Shown here piece after piece: positions 1-10,300 of a DNA stretch of 64,000 bases (positions are counted from its first letter, which is position 1; every line of letters starts with the position of its first letter). The notes under the pieces are model-generated. The model saw only the letters and a list, made by a program, of their open reading frames with translations. It was not told where the DNA came from and ran no database searches. Position numbers and translations under genes: made by a program. Source of the DNA: Vicinamibacteraceae bacterium (lineage in GTDB: Bacteria > Planctomycetota > Phycisphaerae > Phycisphaerales > UBA5793); the NCBI GenBank assembly GCA_011525805.1, contig WYBR01000013.1:1-64000 (forward strand). Direction: 5' to 3'.

Positions 1-120
1 ACAACCCGTCGAGGGCCGGCCCCGGCCGGCCCGAAGAGCCCCGGAAACACCCCCGGGGCGATCTGCTGCGCAGGGGGCGTTGGCCATTCCCCTGCCGATT
101 TGGCCACTTTGCTCTGCCCG

Positions 121-312
121 CTACGGGGGCGAAGCGTCTCCGCCTTCGCGCGGCACGGTCCACAGGTCGTTGGCGTAGACGAAGACGATCCGCTCCGCGC
201 TGACCGCCGGGTAGCGCAGCATTCCCGCGCTGGGGTCCACCTGCGCGATCCCCGACGCCGCGGCGCCGACAAGAGCCACCATCACCACCAGCGACTGCAC
301 CATTCGCATCAT
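121..312 (-). pseudogene. N-terminal fragment of a tricorn-type (PD40/S41) protease
   Basis: About 63 residues: a signal peptide (MMRMVQSLVVMVALVGAAAS) followed by the start of a beta-propeller, with MLRYPAVSAERIVFVYANDL and WTVPREGG. This is how secreted tricorn-like proteases begin. Those proteins normally run to about 1000 residues, but this frame stops after GGDASPP, and none of the three minus-strand frames in the remaining 120 bases continues the propeller. It lies 126 bp downstream of the M1 peptidase on the same strand, so the two may have formed a peptide-degrading pair. The start was placed at the first of two tandem ATGs, behind a GGAAC stretch; an upstream ATG at 429 gives an unlikely leader. 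It could be a true pseudogene, a repeat-disrupted gene or an assembly break. Confidence 0.6.
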
Positions 313-438
313 GCGACACCGTTCCTGTTCAATGAGTTTGTTCAGAGTGTGACTCGTGGCTCGCTGCGAAGACGCCAGCGGCGCGCGGCGTTCAGCGAAC
401 CCCGATTCCCGCTTGCATCTTCGCTTCATCAGATTCGA

Positions 439-2544
439 TCACTGCGGCGCCTGCTCCCAGACGTTGTTGCCCCGCTCGACGTCGGGGAACGCCTCGTCGG
501 GATCGATCACGATCCTGCGAAGGCGCTGCGGCGACTGCCAGCGCCAGTTGTACCGGTTCGTGTTGAACCAGATTTCGACGGGGAGGGTGCGGCGCTGCGT
601 GGAGCCGTCCTCGAACGTCAGTTCGACCGCGACGGGCATGACGAGTTCTTCAAGATTCTCGATCGTGACCTCGACGTTGAAGCCTTCATCGTCGCGCTGC
701 TGCTGCTCGACGGCGGCGAGGCCCTGGTCGAGGACGGAGACCTCGTAGAACCAGCCGCGCCAGAACCAGGCGAGGTCGGCGCCGGCGACGTCCTCCATCG
801 TGCGGAAGAAGTCGGCGGGCTGGGGCGACTTGAACGCCCAGCGCCGGATGTACTCGCGGAACGCCCGGTCGAAGCGCTCCTCACCGAGAATCTGCTCGCG
901 CAGCAGCACCAGCCCGACGGCGGGCTTGGCGTACTGCGTGCTTCCGAGTTGACTGGCGGGCAGGCGGTCGGCGTAGGTCATCATCGGCACGCTCCCCCCC
1001 TGCCTCATGCCGCGCGCGAAGTTGGAGGCGTCGCCGCGGCCGCGCGGCTCGCCGCCGAACCAGTCCGGCCCGGAGTAGTAGTTGATGAACGAATTGAATC
1101 CCTCATCCATCCACGCATAGCGGCGCTCGTCGGTGTTGACCACCATTGGGAACCAGTTGTGCCCGATTTCATGGGTCGTCACGCCGTAGAGCCCCTGCTC
1201 GCTGCGCCGCCCGCCGCAGAAAATGATCATGGGGTACTCCATCCCCCCTTCCGGCCCGTTCACGTTCGTCGCCGCCGGGTAGGGGTACTTGAACCACCGC
1301 CGGTTGTAGCCCGCGATCGCCGTGCGCAGCATCTGCGTGCTCTTGTGCCAGACAGGCGTGGCCTCCTTCGGATACGCGGACTGGATCAGCGTCCCCTCGA
1401 GGTTGCACGCGTCGTAGATAAACGCGTCGGAACTCGCCCAGGCGAAGGTGCGCACGTCCTCCGCCTTGAAGTGCCAGGTGAGCGGACCTTCGCCGGCCGG
1501 CCGGCTCGCGGGGTCGCCGACCTCCTCCGGCGCGAGGATCATCACCGTCTCGTCGCTGGACTTCGCCGCCTGCCAGCGATCCAACTGCGTCGGCGTGAAG
1601 ACGTCGGCGGGATTCTGGAGAACGCCCGTCGCCACCACGATGTGGCGGCGCGGCACGGTGAGGCGCACGTCGTAGGCGCCGAAGTTCGTGTAGAACTCCC
1701 CCGTGCCGAGATAGCCCAGCGTGTTCCACCCGTCCACGTCGTCGTAGACGGCGACGGCGGGGAACCACTGCGCGATCTCGTAGATCGTCCCCTGCTCGAC
1801 TCTCTCGATGCCAAAGCGCCGGAAGGCCCGCTCGGGAATGGTGAAGGACCACGCGATCTCGAACGAGAACGTCGAACCGCCCGGCGCGATCGGACTCGCA
1901 AGGTCGATGCGCGCCATGGTGTCGTAGACGTGATACTCCAGGTCGTACCCGCCGGCGCGGAGCCGGTCGATGCGGCAACCCTCCCCGGCCGCTTCGCGCA
2001 TTCCGATCGCGGTGTTGCGCGAGATCGCCGCACCGACGCTGTCCTCGCGGAAGATGTTCTGCTCGAGGTGCAGCCAGATGTAATCGAGCGCGTGCGGCGA
2101 ATTGTTGTGGTAGGTGACGATCGCTTCGCCGGCGACGGTGTTGGTGTCGGCGTCGAGCGAGGCCCGGATCACGTAATCCACCTGCTGCTGCCAGTAGTCG
2201 GGCCCCGGAGCGCCGGAGGCGAGACGGATCGAGTCTCCCGGAGGCAGTTCGAGAGGGCTGAAGATCGTCGTCTCATCGCGGCTGCCGCGATCGCGGCGCC
2301 GCGGGGCGCGAGGCTGATCTGGCGTCGCCGCGGGCGTGGTCGGCGCCTCGGGCGCCACGACTACCACCGCCTCCTGCGCCTCCGCCGGCCGGGCCGGCTC
2401 CGGCGCCTTGGCCGGCTCGGGAGCGACGACCGGTGGCGGCTCCTGCCCCGCGGTCGTCGCCGCCTTGTCGCGCGCGCAACCCGAACCACTCACGCACCAC
2501 AGCGCCGCCACCAGCGGCAGCGCCGCCCTGATTCGATCGTTCAT
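439..2544 (-). CDS. M1-family metallopeptidase, predicted lipoprotein
   Basis: A zinc aminopeptidase-like protein of about 701 residues. It has the gluzincin signature HEIGH (residues 458-462), with the third zinc ligand E481 in WMDEGF, which is the HExxH-x18-E spacing of family M1. Upstream, GGMEYP matches the GxMEN exopeptidase motif. The N-terminus is a lipoprotein signal ending in SGSGC, followed by a Pro/Ala/Glu-rich tether, so the enzyme is probably anchored outside the inner membrane and trims peptides there. The chosen ATG (2544) has GGAGG six bases upstream. The ATG at 2574 is unlikely because a TATACT box sits only 7 bases before it. The tricorn-like fragment follows downstream. The exact substrate is unknown. 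Confidence 0.9.
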   Translation of the reverse strand: MNDRIRAALPLVAALWCVSGSGCARDKAATTAGQEPPPVVAPEPAKAPEPARPAEAQEAVVVVAPEAPTTPAATPDQPRAPRRRDRGSRDETTIFSPLELPPGDSIRLASGAPGPDYWQQQVDYVIRASLDADTNTVAGEAIVTYHNNSPHALDYIWLHLEQNIFREDSVGAAISRNTAIGMREAAGEGCRIDRLRAGGYDLEYHVYDTMARIDLASPIAPGGSTFSFEIAWSFTIPERAFRRFGIERVEQGTIYEIAQWFPAVAVYDDVDGWNTLGYLGTGEFYTNFGAYDVRLTVPRRHIVVATGVLQNPADVFTPTQLDRWQAAKSSDETVMILAPEEVGDPASRPAGEGPLTWHFKAEDVRTFAWASSDAFIYDACNLEGTLIQSAYPKEATPVWHKSTQMLRTAIAGYNRRWFKYPYPAATNVNGPEGGMEYPMIIFCGGRRSEQGLYGVTTHEIGHNWFPMVVNTDERRYAWMDEGFNSFINYYSGPDWFGGEPRGRGDASNFARGMRQGGSVPMMTYADRLPASQLGSTQYAKPAVGLVLLREQILGEERFDRAFREYIRRWAFKSPQPADFFRTMEDVAGADLAWFWRGWFYEVSVLDQGLAAVEQQQRDDEGFNVEVTIENLEELVMPVAVELTFEDGSTQRRTLPVEIWFNTNRYNWRWQSPQRLRRIVIDPDEAFPDVERGNNVWEQAPQ

Positions 2545-2581
2545 CTTCTGCCTCCGACTCAGCACTGACGCCAAAGCGTCC

Positions 2582-2608
2582 AGTATAGTCGCGCGGCGGC
2601 CCGTGCAA
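2582..2608 (-). promoter_or_regulatory. promoter of the M1 peptidase gene
   Basis: On the minus strand, TTGCAC (2603-2608) and TATACT (2582-2587) are separated by 15 bases. A start about 7 bases downstream would give a leader of about 30 nt carrying the GGAGG site of the ATG at 2544. The spacing is shorter than the usual 17. A short GACGC/GCGTC hairpin lies just after the predicted start. Confidence 0.55.
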
Positions 2609-2652
2609 GGTCCGGCGCGCCTTGCCGGATGGGGTCAAGCACGCGAGGTCGA

Positions 2653-3309
2653 TCAGTTCGAAGCGTCCACCGTGGCGCGGCCATGGCTCGAAGCGCCGCG
2701 GCTGCGCAGCGAGGCGGAAACCACCGCCGCCTCGCTCAGGACCCGCTCCACTTCCACGCGCAGCGCCTGCGAGTCCATCGCCGAAACCTCGTGCGCTCCC
2801 GCGCTCGATTGCGTCTCGACCGCCAGGCGCACCGCGCCGAGGGCGAGGGCGAGCGATTCGACCGGCGCGGCCATCAGCCCCTGCACGCGCCGAAATTCTT
2901 CCGCCAGATGCCTCGCCTGCGCCTGCCCACCCGGCGAGGCGTCTGCAGCGCCGGCAAGGTCCTCGAGCGACTCGGTCATGCGATCGAGGTTGAACATCGA
3001 CCATCGGCAGCGATCCACCGCCGCGGCGCACTCGTCCAGGTCGCCCTTCGCGGGACGAAAGGCGCCTGACGTCGCGGCGGCGAGGCGCCCGTGCGCGCGT
3101 TCGACATCGCGCAGGGCCTGGCGATGCGCCCGAGCCACTTCGGCAATCCGCTCCGCAAGGCGCGAGTCCGGCGGCTCTTCGAGCGCAACCAGCGCGCGCC
3201 GGTAAGGCGAGGACGCGCACCCGACGGTGAGCAGAAGCACTGTCAGGAGTTTGGCCGCCGCCCGCAGACGAACCGCGCTCCGCTGCCCGAATCGAGACTC
3301 GATGCTCAT
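2653..3309 (-). CDS. predicted lipoprotein, DUF2959-like helical protein
   Basis: 218 residues. The N-terminus has a charged stretch, a hydrophobic segment (LLTVLLLTVGC) and a lipobox cysteine near residue 31. The rest is almost entirely charged, heptad-like helix rich in Ala, Arg and Glu. Its layout (lipobox, then a long helical bundle) recalls DUF2959 lipoproteins, but the resemblance is loose and no catalytic motif is seen. The start was chosen at MSIESR because frames further upstream read into the divergent intergenic region. It lies upstream of the M1 peptidase on the same strand, with about 108 bp and a promoter between them. Function unknown. Confidence 0.7.
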   Translation of the reverse strand: MSIESRFGQRSAVRLRAAAKLLTVLLLTVGCASSPYRRALVALEEPPDSRLAERIAEVARAHRQALRDVERAHGRLAAATSGAFRPAKGDLDECAAAVDRCRWSMFNLDRMTESLEDLAGAADASPGGQAQARHLAEEFRRVQGLMAAPVESLALALGAVRLAVETQSSAGAHEVSAMDSQALRVEVERVLSEAAVVSASLRSRGASSHGRATVDASN

Positions 3310-3529
3310 GGAATGACCCCTCGATAAGAAGCGTCGTTCCTCGATGATCTCCGCGACGGACCGCCCCCGCCCACGAGCGGCCGCACGGACCCTCCGGACC
3401 TCGAGCGCCTCGCCCGCCGGCGCGCCGGCGGGCGCGACGACTGAACCGTTCCGACCGGGCCTATCGTACAGCGCCAAACTCGCGGGGTCATCAGAGAGAC
3501 GCCCAAGGCCTGACGGGAGGATGCACGCG

Positions 3530-4678
3530 ATGAAGTGGATGGAGCAGTCGCGGCGCCGCGCGTGTACGGCCGCGGCTTCGGCCCTCGCAACGGCGGCGCT
3601 GATCGCCGTTCCCGCGCCCAGCCGCGCCAACGAGACGGACCAGTTTCTCCTGCCGACTGACCGTCCGCTCGCCGACGTGGGCGCGGCCATCTCGATGGCC
3701 CACTACCTCGTTCTCGAAGACTTCGTGAACCGCGCCAACGACCGCATCGAGCGTGCCAGGCGGGCGCGAAGCGACACGCGCGGCCGGCAGGCGATCGCCG
3801 AGGCGCACTCGCCCGTGGCCGTGGCGAACCACGTCCGAGCCGCGTTCGGACCGGGCTTCTTCGAGACGCTCGAACTGGAGAACGCCTTTCGATCATCGGG
3901 GGCGAGGAGCGTCTACGCCGGCCGCCCCGCCGCGTACAAGACGTCCAACTGGATCTACTCATCCGTTCACCTGCCTTTCGATCCGCGCAAGATTCCCCTG
4001 TCGCTACCCTCCTCGACGATCCGCGTCTTCGATCACTTCGTGGGGACGGACAAGTTCGGGCATTTCCACGATCTGGGACACCTCTACCACCAGGACTACC
4101 GCAACCTCTGCCGCGTCGGCGTCGAGCCGGCCGAGGCGCACCGCCGCGTCGTCGAGTTCTACACCCGCGGCCCGATCTCGGAGGCGGGCGCGATCGGCTT
4201 CTTCGCCACGGGCGTCTTTTCCAACGCGGACCTCGCGGCCAACTACCTCGGCTTCAAGTTCTACCTCAACCTCACGGAGCCGGTGAGGCTCGAAGGCGTC
4301 GAGCATCCGCCGCTGCTCATCCGCATCGGCGACCACTGGGCGTTGAACCGCCACGTGCGGCCGGAGTCGGACTTCTTCCGCCCCTTCGTCTCCGACCACT
4401 GGAACGAAGCGCTCAACCCGTGCGTGTACGAGTGGGGCGCGGCGGGGCCGATCGCCAGGAAACTGCGCGACCATGCCGACCAGATCCTCACCGTCTACGC
4501 CGACGAGAACGGCAACAAGCGGCCTCGCGAATGGTTCATCGAGAAGGCGAAGTCGCTCGTCACGTACTTCGGCGAGAACTACGGCCACCTTGGACTGGAG
4601 AAGGCGACGGTCACGATCGCCTCCTGCTGCTTTGAGCCGCCGAGCGAGGAGCCGACGGCCGAAAGCGAGCGGACCTGA
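3530..4678 (+). CDS. secreted protein of unknown function
   Basis: About 382 residues. The signal peptide has a basic n-region and an Ala-rich core ending near PSRANETD. The mature part is rich in aromatics and histidines. A distinctive stretch GTDKFGHFHDLGHLYHQDYR contains several closely spaced His/Asp residues that could bind a metal, although no known enzyme family could be assigned. Two in-frame ATGs lie at 3521 and 3530. GGGAGG directly abuts the first but is nine bases from the second, so 3530 is the better start. The gene is divergent from the small lipoprotein gene across a 220-bp gap in which no clear promoter was found. Confidence 0.75.
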   Translation: MKWMEQSRRRACTAAASALATAALIAVPAPSRANETDQFLLPTDRPLADVGAAISMAHYLVLEDFVNRANDRIERARRARSDTRGRQAIAEAHSPVAVANHVRAAFGPGFFETLELENAFRSSGARSVYAGRPAAYKTSNWIYSSVHLPFDPRKIPLSLPSSTIRVFDHFVGTDKFGHFHDLGHLYHQDYRNLCRVGVEPAEAHRRVVEFYTRGPISEAGAIGFFATGVFSNADLAANYLGFKFYLNLTEPVRLEGVEHPPLLIRIGDHWALNRHVRPESDFFRPFVSDHWNEALNPCVYEWGAAGPIARKLRDHADQILTVYADENGNKRPREWFIEKAKSLVTYFGENYGHLGLEKATVTIASCCFEPPSEEPTAESERT

Positions 4679-4793
4679 ACGCCTGCGGCGGCCAGGCGGC
4701 GCCCGGCCGGACATGCCCGCCCCGCGCCGACGCAATCCACCATCGGGCGGACCCAATCAATCGTCGCGCTGCGGAGTTCGCGAAAGGACCGAC

Positions 4794-5327
4794 GTGATCA
4801 CCAAGCATTGCGACAAGTGCAACGGACTGCTCGAATTCCCGGACACGCACGCGGGGCGCCGCGTCGAGTGCCCGGATTGCGGCGACGTCAACGTGCTGCC
4901 GGCCGCGCCGGCCGCGGCCGCGGCCGCGGGGGACCGCGCCGCGCTGCGGGGCCTTCCCCCCGACAGCGGGCTCGAGCAGGAGGTCATGGTCCTCGCTCCG
5001 GCCAACTGGCGGGCGCACCCGTTTCTGACCATCCTCACGCTCGGGATCGCCACGCTCATTCTCTGGCTGCGCAACCTCGGCAACCGCCTCTACATCACCA
5101 ACAAGCGCACGATCCTCCGTCGAGGCTTCTTCAGCAAGAGCACCACCGAGGTCCTGCACGACCACGTCCGCAACGTGCAGGTCGATCAGACCTTCCTCAA
5201 TCGCATCTTCAACGTGGGGACGATCGGCATCTCGAGTTCCGGCCAAGAGGGCATCGAGATCATCGCGCATTCGATCCCGCGGCCCAACGAGGTGAAGAAG
5301 ACGATCGACCTCTACCGCCCGCTTTGA
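4794..5327 (+). CDS. zinc-ribbon plus PH-domain (YdbS-like) membrane protein
   Basis: 177 residues. The N-terminal ribbon has CDKC at residues 6-9 and CPDC about 20 residues later. An Ala-rich linker follows, then a hydrophobic helix (FLTILTLGIATLILWL), then a bacterial PH domain of the bPH_2 type with LYITNKRTILRRGFFSKST and a tail ending in VKKTIDLYRPL. The start is GTG, chosen because AAAGGA lies five bases upstream and the ribbon begins immediately after it. Such proteins are membrane-associated; their role is not established. The gene ends 159 bp before the exosortase gene and may be independent of that locus. Confidence 0.8.
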   Translation: MITKHCDKCNGLLEFPDTHAGRRVECPDCGDVNVLPAAPAAAAAAGDRAALRGLPPDSGLEQEVMVLAPANWRAHPFLTILTLGIATLILWLRNLGNRLYITNKRTILRRGFFSKSTTEVLHDHVRNVQVDQTFLNRIFNVGTIGISSSGQEGIEIIAHSIPRPNEVKKTIDLYRPL

Positions 5328-5390
5328 ATCGCAGGCCTGCGAATCCCGGCGAAATCGCGTCCCATAAGGCCCCTGCTGACTAGAATCCGG

Positions 5391-5409
5391 TGTTTCCACA
5401 GCGGAAACA
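5391..5409 (+). promoter_or_regulatory. hairpin in the exosortase leader
   Basis: A perfect 7-bp inverted repeat, TGTTTCC-acagc-GGAAACA. It sits just downstream of a TAGAAT box (5381-5386) in the gap before the exosortase gene. No TTG-type -35 is visible at 16-17 bp and there is no T-run, so it could be a weak terminator of the upstream gene or a leader structure of the EPS operon. Confidence 0.3.
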
Positions 5410-5486
5410 GGCCGATGGTGATCCTGCCCGCTCCGCCAGCGCCGCGGCCGGGCCCACCAGCGGATCAATCGGGCAGATGCAGTGTT

Positions 5487-7301
5487 ATGCAACCTCGAAC
5501 GGACTCCCGCCATGCCGAGGTTTCCCTGACGCCGGGAACGTGGGTGCGAATCCTCGCCGTCGGCGCTTCGTTCTGCGCGCTCTTCTACCACTTCCTGCTC
5601 AACCAGATCGAGATCAGCCGCGATCCCGACTGGTCGCACGCCTACCTCATCCCCGCGATCTCGGCGTACTACATCTACGAGAATCGCGGGCGGATCCTCG
5701 CGCTTCCGGCGCGGGCGAATTGGCTCGGCCTGCCGCTGATGCTCCTGGGCGTCGGGCTGTACTTCTTCTTCACGCTCGGCCCGACGACCAACCACACGCT
5801 TCAGGGCGCGGCGATGATCTGCACGCTCCTCGGGCTGGTGCTCCTGCTCATGGGCGCGCGGCTGTGGTGGGCGCTGATGTTCCCCATGCTCTATCTCGCG
5901 ATGGGCGTGCGCATGCCGCCGCGCCTCCTGCTGATGGTGACCCCCACGCTGCAGGTCTGGGCCTCGAGAGGCTCCTACTACCTCCTGAACCTCCTCGGCT
6001 ATGACACCGACATCTCCGGCACGGTTCTGACCGTGTACCACAACGGCAAGACGCTGCCGCTCAACGTTGCCGAAGCGTGCTCGGGGATGCGCATGATCGT
6101 CGCCTTCATCGCGCTGGGGATCGCGATGGCGTTCCTGACATGCAAGGCGTGGTGGCAACGGTTGGCGCTGATTTTCATGGGCGTGCCCGTGGCGATCTTC
6201 GTCAATGTGCTGCGCGTCGCCTCGCTGGGCATCGCCTCGACCATCAACCCCGACCTCGCGCGCGGCGAGGCGCACATCTTCATCGGAACGCTCTGGCTCA
6301 TTCCCGCGATCCTCATCTACCTCGGGCTGGTGTGGATCGTGCAGCACGTCTTCATCAACGTCGGCGACGACGGGCCGGGCGAGCCGATGGCGCCGCAACG
6401 CCCCGCCGCGTCCACGCGCCTGAGCGCGGCTGCGGTTGCCGCTCCGCGCTGGCTGGCGCCGGCGGTGTGCGTCGGGCTGCTCGCGGGCGCTGTCGCCTTC
6501 GCCCCGGTCCAAGGCGCCATGGGCATCTACCTGCGCAAGGAGCCCGTCCCCCTTCGCGCGCCGCTGAGCACCCTGCCCGTACAGGTCGGCCCGTGGAAGG
6601 CCATCGGCAGCGATGAGATCGTCTCTCCCGAGGTCATCCGCGAGTTCGGTACGGAGGAATACCTCACGCGCAACTTCGCGCGCGATGGCGATGCGAGCAG
6701 CGGCGTCCTTCAACTCCACGTCGCCTACTACACCGGGTCCATCGACGCCGTTCCCCACATCCCCGACCGCTGTTTCGTCGGCGGCGGGCTGGTTCGCTCC
6801 CCCACGACCACCGCCGTGCCTCTGGACATCGACCAGTCGCTCTGGTGGCCCGATCCCGACACCACCGACGAGACTGGCGCGGCGGGCGAGGGCGGATACC
6901 TCATGGCCATCACCAGCGGACCGGCCCGCCAGGTTGTCCGTATGCCGCGACTGGGCGAAGCGGGGCTGCGGCTCAATTCCTCGGAGTACTGGCGGCATGA
7001 GGATCGAGAGCACACGCTGGCCGCGGGGTACTTCTTCATCGCCAACGGCGGCGTCACCGCCTCACCCGAGGGCGTGCGGCTGCTCGCCTACGATCGCTCC
7101 TCGAAGTACGCCTATTACTGCAAGGTGCAGTTTACCTATCAGCACCCGACCAGCGCCGTCGACCGGACGGACCTCGGCCGGGAGGCGTCGGAGTTCCTGG
7201 GGCTGATGCTGCCCGACCTGATGGCCTGCCTGCCGGACTGGCGGGACGTCGAGCAGCGCCGGTGGGAGGCGCCCCCGGCGGTCGAAGGGACCGGGAATTG
7301 A
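5487..7301 (+). CDS. exosortase fused to an EpsI domain
   Basis: About 604 residues. The first ~310 residues are a multi-spanning exosortase (cysteine transpeptidase that processes C-terminal sorting tags and couples export to surface polysaccharide). The catalytic set is visible: Cys198 in AEACSGMR, Arg243 in NVLRV and His263 in GEAHIF. After a linker and one more hydrophobic segment, the C-terminal ~230 residues form an EpsI domain (RKEPVPLR, VGPWKAIGSD, HIPDRCFVGGG). This two-domain fusion is typical of exosortases in EPS loci. An ATG at 5415 would add a Pro-rich leader that looks non-coding, so 5487 was preferred; this is uncertain. It is the first gene of a co-directional EPS cluster. 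No obvious tagged substrate is encoded in the window. Confidence 0.92.
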   Translation: MQPRTDSRHAEVSLTPGTWVRILAVGASFCALFYHFLLNQIEISRDPDWSHAYLIPAISAYYIYENRGRILALPARANWLGLPLMLLGVGLYFFFTLGPTTNHTLQGAAMICTLLGLVLLLMGARLWWALMFPMLYLAMGVRMPPRLLLMVTPTLQVWASRGSYYLLNLLGYDTDISGTVLTVYHNGKTLPLNVAEACSGMRMIVAFIALGIAMAFLTCKAWWQRLALIFMGVPVAIFVNVLRVASLGIASTINPDLARGEAHIFIGTLWLIPAILIYLGLVWIVQHVFINVGDDGPGEPMAPQRPAASTRLSAAAVAAPRWLAPAVCVGLLAGAVAFAPVQGAMGIYLRKEPVPLRAPLSTLPVQVGPWKAIGSDEIVSPEVIREFGTEEYLTRNFARDGDASSGVLQLHVAYYTGSIDAVPHIPDRCFVGGGLVRSPTTTAVPLDIDQSLWWPDPDTTDETGAAGEGGYLMAITSGPARQVVRMPRLGEAGLRLNSSEYWRHEDREHTLAAGYFFIANGGVTASPEGVRLLAYDRSSKYAYYCKVQFTYQHPTSAVDRTDLGREASEFLGLMLPDLMACLPDWRDVEQRRWEAPPAVEGTGN

Positions 7302-7369
7302 CCCCACCCGGCACCGGCGCTTTGGTCCCCCTGGCGCTTCGCCGATGGTCAACGTTTGAAAGGCAGAGC

Positions 7370-10300
7370 ATGGCCGCTCGAGTGAACAAAAAGGTCGTCA
7401 TTCCCCTGCTCGTGACCCTCACGGTCGTGGTCGGCGCGGCCGTCGCCGCTTCGCTGTTCTTCGGCCGCACGTCCGAGTACTACAAGACCAAGGGCGACAC
7501 GGCCGCGGCGGCGGAAGACTGGACCCGCGCCGAGGAGTTCTACTCCAAAGCGGTCTTCAAGGACCAGGGCAACCTCGCCCTGCTCGACCTCTGGCGCGAC
7601 TCGATCGCGCGCATCGTGCCCGAAGACGCCATCGAGGCGCGCGATCTTTACACGAAGTGGTCGAGCATTCTCAAGCGCAAGACGGAGATCCGACCCTTCG
7701 AGCCGCAGTTCCACGTCGACTGGCTCACCCATGTGCTGTCCGTTTCCCTGCCCGAGCCGTCGTCGGCCGACGCGGCATTCCTGATGGCGGAGACGGAGAA
7801 CATGGTGCGCAGCCGGCCCTCAGGCGACTCCAATCCCCTCTGGGATCGGGCGCACCGCTTCCGCGGGATCGCCGGCGCCTACCGGATGCGCGAGGCGGGC
7901 CTCGAGTCGCGGCTGCGCGACGAGGCGCGAGCCGACCTCCAGCAGGCCGTCGCCACCGATCCGACCGACTCGCTCGCAGTTGATGCGCTGATCCGCTGGC
8001 ATCTCTACGACGCCTCCGACCTCGCCGGCCGGTCCAAGTCACGCGAGGCCCTGGCGCGCGCCGAGGAGGCCCGCTCGTTCGCGCAGGCGCACCTGGCCAA
8101 GCACCCCGATGACGTCCTCATCGCGCATGCTCTCGCCGAGACGCACCTCGCGACGGCGACCTACGAGCGCGACCTGCCGGACGTCTCCACCGATGCCATG
8201 GTGGAGTATCGTCGAGCGCTGGCGAGGGCGGAGGAACTCGCTCTCGCCTCCGAGAGCATTGAGTGGTGGAAGGCGAGGCGACTGGCCAACGATCTCCTCT
8301 GGGTCGCGGAAGACCGCGCCGCCGGCGTCGCCCGCGCCGCCGAACTCATTGAGCACGCGCTCAAGGGCGAACCCGATCACCCGCAACTGCGTTTCGAGCG
8401 GGCGCGATTCCTCGCCATGGCCGGGCGGCGCGATGAGGCGATGAAGTCCTACCAGGAGCTCATCGACAGCCCGAATCTGCCCGTGAGCCTTAAGTCGGTG
8501 CAGTTGTTCGCGACGCGCCCCCTCGCCGCCCTCGCACAGTTCGAGATGGACGTCGACCAGTGGACCCGGGCCGGCCGCGGCGACGGCGAGCCCGTCGAAC
8601 AAGCCCGCGCGCGGGCCAGGGCGCGGCTTGATCTCTACCGCTCGCTCGTCTCCGACGCCGACGAAAACCTGCACTACGTCGAGGGCCGCTTCGCGCTCGC
8701 CGACCGCCGTCCCGCCGAGGCCGCCAGCCGATTGAATCAGTTCCTTACGATGGTCGGCCGCCGGCCGATCCCGACGAGCCAGCGCCTCGCCGCTCTCCTT
8801 GACCTCGCCTCCGCGCTGGAGCAGACGAACCAGCCGGGCTCCGCCTTTGAGTATCTCGAACAGGCGGCCGCACTGACGGGCTTTGCACACCCGCCGATCC
8901 TGGAATCGCTCATCGCGCTGGACCTGGCGGGGCAGAACCTCGAGCGGGCGGAGCGCAACCTGGCGCGCCTGGAGGAAGTCGCCCCGGGAAGCGCCGCGGC
9001 GGGCGATCTGCGACGCCGGCTCGACCTCGCGCGGGGGCAGACCGACGCCGCCACCGTTGACGATCCCGTGATGGCCGCGATCCTCCGCGCCCGCGACCTC
9101 GCCGTCGAGGGCCGGATCGACCAGGCCCGCGCAGCGCTGCTCGACGCCCGCGGCAGCGCCCCTGAGAGTCTCGGCCTTCTTTACGAACTCGCCCGGCTCG
9201 AACACCTTCAGGATCGCAAGTCGGAGGCGCTCCGCTACGCCGACGAGGCCCTCGCCCTGCTCGACGCCGGCAAGGGAGCGGTGCCCGAGGCCGCCGAAAC
9301 CGCCCGGCAGCAGTGGCGCCTCCTCCGCGCGCTGCTCAACGACGAGGATCTTCAGCCCATTCTCGAAGAGATCGTGGACAGCCGGCCGGGCCTCTCTCCC
9401 ATTGAGAGCCACCTCGAAAAGTGGCGCCTCTTCAACGCGCATGGCCTCAATGCGCCGGCGACGGCTCACCTCGACGCCGCTCGATCGATCGACGCCCGGC
9501 ATCCGGCGGTTCTTGAGCACGACTTCCTCGCCGCCCTCGCCTCGAACGACCTTGAAGCGGCTCGCCGCTTCACGCAGGCCGCGACGGAGGCGAACGCCGA
9601 CCTCGCCTCGGGGCTGACCTTCCGCGGGCGCCTCGAACTCCACACTGGCAAGACGACTGCCGCCATCGCCACGCTCATCCAGGCCGCCAACCTCAAGCCC
9701 TACGACAGCGCTCCGTGGCGGCTGCTCGGCGTGGCGCATCTGAGCGCCGGAAACCTCCCCGCCGCCGCCGAGGCCTTCGAGAAATCGCTCCAGCGCGAGC
9801 CGACCAACGTCCTCACCCTGCGCGAACTGGCCAAACTCCAGTTCCGGCGCGGCGATCTGAACGGCGCGCTGGCCTCGATCCGCAAGGCGCGCGCCCTCGC
9901 GCCGAGCGACCAGAACATCCACGAAGCGTGGCTTGATCTCGAAGGGCGACACGGCGACCGCCCGCGGGCCATCCAAATCCGCGAGCGGCAGCACGCGCTC
10001 GCGGCGGGCGGCGCGCTCAATCCCGCCCAACTCGACAACGCCCTCAACCTCGTCGATCTCTATGAACTCGACGGCGACTTCGCCAAGGCCGACGCCCTGC
10101 TCTCGTCGCTGAACCCGACGGAGGCCGCCCAGCGGCTGCGCGTCGCCACGGCGCGGGCCGACTGGCATCTCAAGCAGGAGCAGATTGACGCGGGGCGCGA
10201 CGCCCTCCTCGCGTTCACCCGCACCGACCCGCCGCCGGCCAACGACCTGATGACCGCCGCGCTCATCGCGTTGACTCAGTACTTCATCGACGCGAGCCGG

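Noticed and set aside
100-2568. 822-residue open frame on the plus strand
   Set aside because: It is antisense to the M1 peptidase, is Arg/His/Pro-rich and has no domain; high GC removes stop codons on the opposite strand.
5415-5486. Earlier exosortase start
   Set aside because: It adds a Pro-rich leader unlike any exosortase N-terminus and reads through the leader hairpin region.
4611-7013. 800-residue open frame antisense to the exosortase gene
   Set aside because: Low-complexity Arg/His/Asp translation; the exosortase catalytic residues are on the other strand.
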